From the NCBI GenBank assembly GCA_046484975.1, contig JAWOHX010000011.1:15147-79146 (forward strand): a DNA stretch of 64,000 nt, in the 5' to 3' direction. The stretch is from JAWOHX01 sp046484975 (GTDB taxonomy: Bacteria > Bacillota > Clostridia > DUPQ01). Below are positions 61,190 to 64,000 of the stretch, piece after piece. Both the position numbers and the translations under genes were made by a program. How positions within the stretch are numbered: position 1 is the first letter of the stretch; every line of letters begins with the position of its first letter. The notes beneath the pieces are model-generated. The model was not told the DNA's origin, made no database searches, and saw only the letters and a list, made by a program, of their open reading frames with translations.

Positions 61190-62194
61190 ATGCCCGATAT
61201 CCTTGCCCACGCCATATTCTGCCAGGAAGTCTGCGAAGGCCTTGACGATATCAACATCAAAAGCATCCTGAACGAGAATTTTAAACTGTATACGGTTGGG
61301 TCTCAGGGACCCGATATCTTTTTCTATTACAAGCCGGTACTTCCAACTGAGAAGATTGTCAACGATGCAGGGTACAACATGCACAATGCCAATTCGTCCG
61401 CTTTTTTCATTGACGCCATCCGGAAGCTCGAGACGATGCAGGGAAGGGAGTACGAGACATTCCTCTCATACATATTCGGTTTCATCAGCCATTTTTATCT
61501 GGACAAGAAGATCAGCCCCTACCTGGCCGCCCTGGAAAAATCCGGCGCTTTCCGGTTCAACGGCGATAGAACCGGAATATCCCTCAACGAGGCCCAGAGC
61601 CTTCTGGATGCCAGGCTCTGGCAGGTGAAGAAGGGGACGGATTCCATCCTGGTGGACAACTCGGCCCTCATCAACATGACAGCGCTTCCGGATACGGTCA
61701 TTGAGCATTTCATCGAGTATTTCGAGAAAGCCCATGATATATATCTCTGCGACTACCATATCACCGGGTCGTTGAAATCCATGGTCAAGGTCCTCAGATT
61801 TCTCTATGACCCTGGCAACAAGAAAAAGAAATTCGTGGATTTTGTTGAAAGGATCATCGGGGAGATCAAGATTCCGAAAAAAAGGTTCAGCCTGGAAAAC
61901 AGCGGGAACATCGACATCCTCAACCTCGGCAGGCATGAGTGGGGTCCCGTCCGGAAGGACGGCACGGTTTCCGCAGGTCGCGTGGAGGATCTTTTAGACG
62001 AAGCGAGGGAGGAATGCATCAACTGCCTGAACAACATCTCCAGGCACCTGGAGAACGGGGAACACATGGATGTACGGGAAGCCCTTTCCGAATTGGGGAA
62101 CCTGACCGATGTTCCAGGCGGGCAGGAGGAGCAACCCTTGAAAAAAAGGATGATTGACAGGCTGGTGCCAAAGAAATATAATGCAGTTAATTGA
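61190..62194 (+). CDS. Zinc-dependent phospholipase C family protein
   Basis: 334 residues. 'MPDILAHAIFCQEV', 'VGSQGPDIFFYY', 'YNMHNAN' and 'GFISHFYLDKKISPY' follow the Zn_dep_PLPC pattern, with His and Asp residues for metals. No signal peptide, so an intracellular hydrolase of unknown substrate. GGAGGAAA precedes the ATG. The last 40 bases contain a perfect-consensus promoter for the next unit. Confidence 0.85.
   Translation: MPDILAHAIFCQEVCEGLDDINIKSILNENFKLYTVGSQGPDIFFYYKPVLPTEKIVNDAGYNMHNANSSAFFIDAIRKLETMQGREYETFLSYIFGFISHFYLDKKISPYLAALEKSGAFRFNGDRTGISLNEAQSLLDARLWQVKKGTDSILVDNSALINMTALPDTVIEHFIEYFEKAHDIYLCDYHITGSLKSMVKVLRFLYDPGNKKKKFVDFVERIIGEIKIPKKRFSLENSGNIDILNLGRHEWGPVRKDGTVSAGRVEDLLDEAREECINCLNNISRHLENGEHMDVREALSELGNLTDVPGGQEEQPLKKRMIDRLVPKKYNAVN
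62154..62182 (+). promoter_or_regulatory. Consensus promoter for the thiamine-regulated unit
   Basis: TTGACA (62154-62159), 17-base spacer, TATAAT (62177-62182), matching the consensus at every position. It is embedded in the 3' end of the preceding gene; transcription would start near 62189. Confidence 0.8.
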
Positions 62195-62204
62195 ATAGCG
62201 GCCG

Positions 62205-62299
62205 ATTCATGTGGGAGTTGATGTATTTTGACTGAGAGGGAACGAGACACCGTTCCGACCACTGACCTGATCTGGATAATGCCAGCGTAGGAAATGAAA
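62205..62299 (+). ncRNA. TPP riboswitch (THI element)
   Basis: CTGAGAG (62232-62238) and the core ACCTGATCTGGATAATGCC (from 62265) followed by AGCGTAGGAAA are the conserved TPP-binding sequences. P1 can form between TTCAT (62206-62210) and ATGAA (62294-62298). It controls the ABC genes that follow, which points to transport of thiamine or its pyrimidine precursor. Confidence 0.93.
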
Positions 62300-62315
62300 T
62301 AAATGGTTATTCCAT

Positions 62316-62352
62316 ATCCGCGGAAAGCTTATCCGGCTCGAGCGGATTTTTT
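62316..62352 (+). terminator. Expression-platform terminator of the TPP riboswitch
   Basis: ATCCGC (62316-62321) pairs with GCGGAT (62342-62347), followed by TTTTTT; the 20-base loop can fold internally. It lies between the riboswitch and the permease coding region, consistent with transcription attenuation by TPP. Confidence 0.6.
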
Positions 62353-62371
62353 AATGCCGGAAAGGGAACCC

Positions 62372-63139
62372 TTGAAAAAAAGCCTGAAAGAAAGAATTTT
62401 ACCAGGCGCGGTCCTCACCTCCCTGATTGTCATCTGGGAGATACTGGGGCGGGCGTTCCGGGTGCCAAGTTACCTGCTGCCCACCCCCAGCCATATCCTG
62501 GAGGCTTTCCGGGAAAATTGGGCCATCCTTCTGGATCATAGCCTGGTGACATTCTCCGAGGCCATCGCCGGATTTATCCTGGGGACGGCTTTCGCGGTGC
62601 TCATCGCCCTGGTGATGAGCCTTTCCTTCAACCTGAAATCATCCATCTATCCGCTTCTTGTCATCACACAGACAGTGCCCCTGGTGGCCATTGCCCCCCT
62701 GCTTGCCGTTTGGCTGGGGTTCGGGATCTTCCCGAAGGTCCTCCTTTCAGCCATCGTGGTGTTTTTCCCGGTGGTGGTGAGTACCGTGGAGGGTTTGGGT
62801 TCCTATGACAACGATACCCTGCGGTTGATGCTGTCCATGAATGCGTCCAGGTTCCAGGTATATACCAAGCTCAGGATACCGGGAGCCTTGCCATACTTTT
62901 TTACCGGCCTCAAGACTGCCGCGGCATACAGCGTCATGGGAGCGGTCATCAGCGAATGGGTGGGAGCGCAAAAGGGCCTTGGCATCTATCTGACCAGGAC
63001 CATGAGCTCGTTCCGCACCGCCGCCATGTTCGCGGCCATCGTCATCATTGTTGCCCTGAGCATCTTGATGTTCAAGGGTGTCGAGGTGCTGGAAAAGAAA
63101 TTCACAGGCTGGAATCGGAAGGAGGAACCGGAGGAATGA
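62372..63139 (+). CDS. ABC transporter permease, ThiX/SsuC-like
   Basis: About 255 residues with five to six transmembrane helices and the BPD_transp_1 EAA-type loop 'LRLMLSMNASRFQVYTKLRIPGA'. 'YLLPTPSHILEAF' near the N-terminus is common in ThiX/SsuC/TauC permeases. The start is uncertain: ATG 62303 would translate through the terminator, ATG 62354 lacks a site, and TTG 62372 has GGAAAGGGA just upstream and gives a plausible 'MKKSLKERILPG'. I prefer the TTG. It overlaps the binding-protein gene (ATGA). No ATPase gene is seen before the edge. Confidence 0.85.
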   Translation: MKKSLKERILPGAVLTSLIVIWEILGRAFRVPSYLLPTPSHILEAFRENWAILLDHSLVTFSEAIAGFILGTAFAVLIALVMSLSFNLKSSIYPLLVITQTVPLVAIAPLLAVWLGFGIFPKVLLSAIVVFFPVVVSTVEGLGSYDNDTLRLMLSMNASRFQVYTKLRIPGALPYFFTGLKTAAAYSVMGAVISEWVGAQKGLGIYLTRTMSSFRTAAMFAAIVIIVALSILMFKGVEVLEKKFTGWNRKEEPEE

Positions 63140-63903
63140 AAAAAGCATTGAAACTGGCAGCCCTGTCCCTGGCATTGGCTGTTGTTGCCGCGGGATGCGG
63201 TGGAAAATCGGCAGACAACGTCACTTTTGTATTGGACTGGACCCCAAACACCAACCATACGGGCCTATATGTGGCTTTGGACAAAGGATACTTCAGGGAA
63301 GCCGGGCTGGATGTCACCATCATCCAGCCATCTGAAGGCACGGCAGACCAGGCGGTGGCCAGCGGAACGGCCGGATTCGGCATCAGCTACCAGGAGAACG
63401 TTACCCTGGCCAGGGTACAGGGAATGCCCCTGGTCTCTGTTGCGGCCGTCATCCAGCACAACACATCGGGATTCGGATCCCTGCGGGAGAAGAATATCAT
63501 GGGCCCCCGGGATTTTGAAGGAAGGACATACGGAGGCTGGGGAGGGGACATCGAGGGAGCCATGATCCGTTACCTGATGGAACAGGAAGGCGCGGATCCC
63601 ACGCTGGTCAACATGCTCACCATCGGGGACATGGACTTTTTCATGGCCAGTGCAACAGGAAAAATGGATTTCGCCTGGATGTATGAGGGTTGGACACTGG
63701 TGGAGGCAAGGACCAGGAATATCGACATGAATTATTTCAGCATCTCTGAGATCAATGAGGTGTTCGATTATTACACCCCGGTCATCATCACAAGTGAGCA
63801 GATCATCACCCAAAACCCCGAACTTGTGAGGCGCTTCATGGGAGCGCTGGCCAGGGGATATGAACATGCCATCGAACATCCTTTGGAGTCCGCAAGGATC
63901 TAG
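63136..63903 (+). CDS. ABC transporter substrate-binding lipoprotein, NMT1/THI5-like (ThiY), 3' truncated
   Basis: Signal peptide with lipobox ending at Cys21 (VVAAGC), then 'FVLDWTPNTNHTGLYVALDKG', the NMT1/THI5 signature of HMP/thiamine-precursor binding proteins. It stops at 255 residues, whereas the family has about 320-340. Homology seems to end at '...HPLESARI' with the stop TAG at 63901-63903, where base composition changes. The open frame is therefore probably interrupted by inserted DNA. Under TPP-riboswitch control with the permease. Confidence 0.88.
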   Translation: MKKALKLAALSLALAVVAAGCGGKSADNVTFVLDWTPNTNHTGLYVALDKGYFREAGLDVTIIQPSEGTADQAVASGTAGFGISYQENVTLARVQGMPLVSVAAVIQHNTSGFGSLREKNIMGPRDFEGRTYGGWGGDIEGAMIRYLMEQEGADPTLVNMLTIGDMDFFMASATGKMDFAWMYEGWTLVEARTRNIDMNYFSISEINEVFDYYTPVIITSEQIITQNPELVRRFMGALARGYEHAIEHPLESARI

Positions 63904-64000
63904 ACTCTATAGCTTGACGTAGTAGCGCACAAACATCCTCAGGAAGCACTTCATCAAATTTTTTCCCTAAGAAATACTCCGGCTGGATATAAAACCTCTT
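63838..64000 (-). other. Foreign-looking minus-strand reading frame at the right edge (possible insertion element end)
   Basis: From 64000 down to a TGA at 63836-63838 the minus strand is open, encoding 'RFYIQPEYFLGKKFDEVLP' then 'EDVCALLRQAIESRS'. Codons such as CTA, ATA, TTA and CGT are uncommon in the neighbouring genes. The frame enters the truncated transporter gene at about 63900. I do not recognise the family; a transposase C-terminus is one guess. The gene continues beyond the window. Confidence 0.4.

Overview
The window reads as the chromosome of an anaerobic Clostridia-type Bacillota with moderately high G+C. The signs are a SCIFF-peptide radical SAM maturase, a flavodiiron (FprA) protein, a catabolic-type glutamate dehydrogenase, a SigB/SigF-class sigma factor with partner-switching regulators, an L10 leader RNA before rplJ, and Gram-positive promoter and Shine-Dalgarno signals. 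No rRNA, tRNA, CRISPR or prophage was seen. Nearly everything is co-oriented on the + strand. The exceptions are one minus-strand envelope island (about 52.8-57.2 kb) and a foreign-looking reading frame at the right edge.

Layout: (1) 0-6.7 kb: a peptidoglycan-binding protein (5' end cut by the window), an scfB-like maturase, a NagD-type HAD phosphatase, a small membrane protein, an anchored GH18 hydrolase, an MgtC-like protein and a flavin reductase. (2) 6.7-15.7 kb: ddl-murI-DUF1934-argS, then two tandem S41 proteins, the second lacking its catalytic dyad, and a GHL6-like glycosidase. (3) 15.7-22.1 kb: pyrG, greA, then a tight run of lysS, a degenerate-J-domain membrane protein, rsbV-like, a degenerate rsbW-like, a sigma factor and an intact rsbW-like gene. 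(4) 22.2-37.8 kb: rpmG-secE-nusG-rplK-rplA, the L10 leader with rplJ-rplL, rpoB-rpoC, an L7Ae-like gene with rpsL-rpsG-fusA, and tuf. This block is cut into transcription units by good promoters, and by terminators after rplL and tuf.

(5) 37.9-47.6 kb: gdhA, fprA, a second degenerate-J membrane protein, a MoxR-DUF58-DUF4129 set without a transglutaminase core, and lon. (6) 47.7-52.8 kb: a TauE/SafE exporter, then a five-gene run of DUF39, NIL-ferredoxin and UPF0280 (homologues of the archaeal sulfide-to-homocysteine proteins) followed by proB-proA. (7) 52.8-57.2 kb, minus strand: PBP1A-type synthase, bactofilin, M23 peptidase and a four-helix membrane protein. (8) 57.4-61.1 kb: an Lrp/AsnC regulator, alanine dehydrogenase, a Cys-nucleophile alpha/beta hydrolase and a UroD-family protein, the last three linked by ATGA overlaps. 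(9) 61.2-64 kb: a zinc-dependent phospholipase C-like protein, then a TPP riboswitch controlling a ThiX/ThiY-type transporter whose binding-protein gene is interrupted about 100 bp before the right edge.

The most notable observations are the paired degenerate-J membrane proteins (one inside the sigma-factor run), the partner-switching set with one decayed and one intact kinase-like protein, the active/dead S41 protease pair, the sulfide-homocysteine genes fused to proBA, the ald/hydrolase/UroD cassette, and the interrupted thiamine-precursor transporter. Functions are inferred by reading motifs; no database search was possible.
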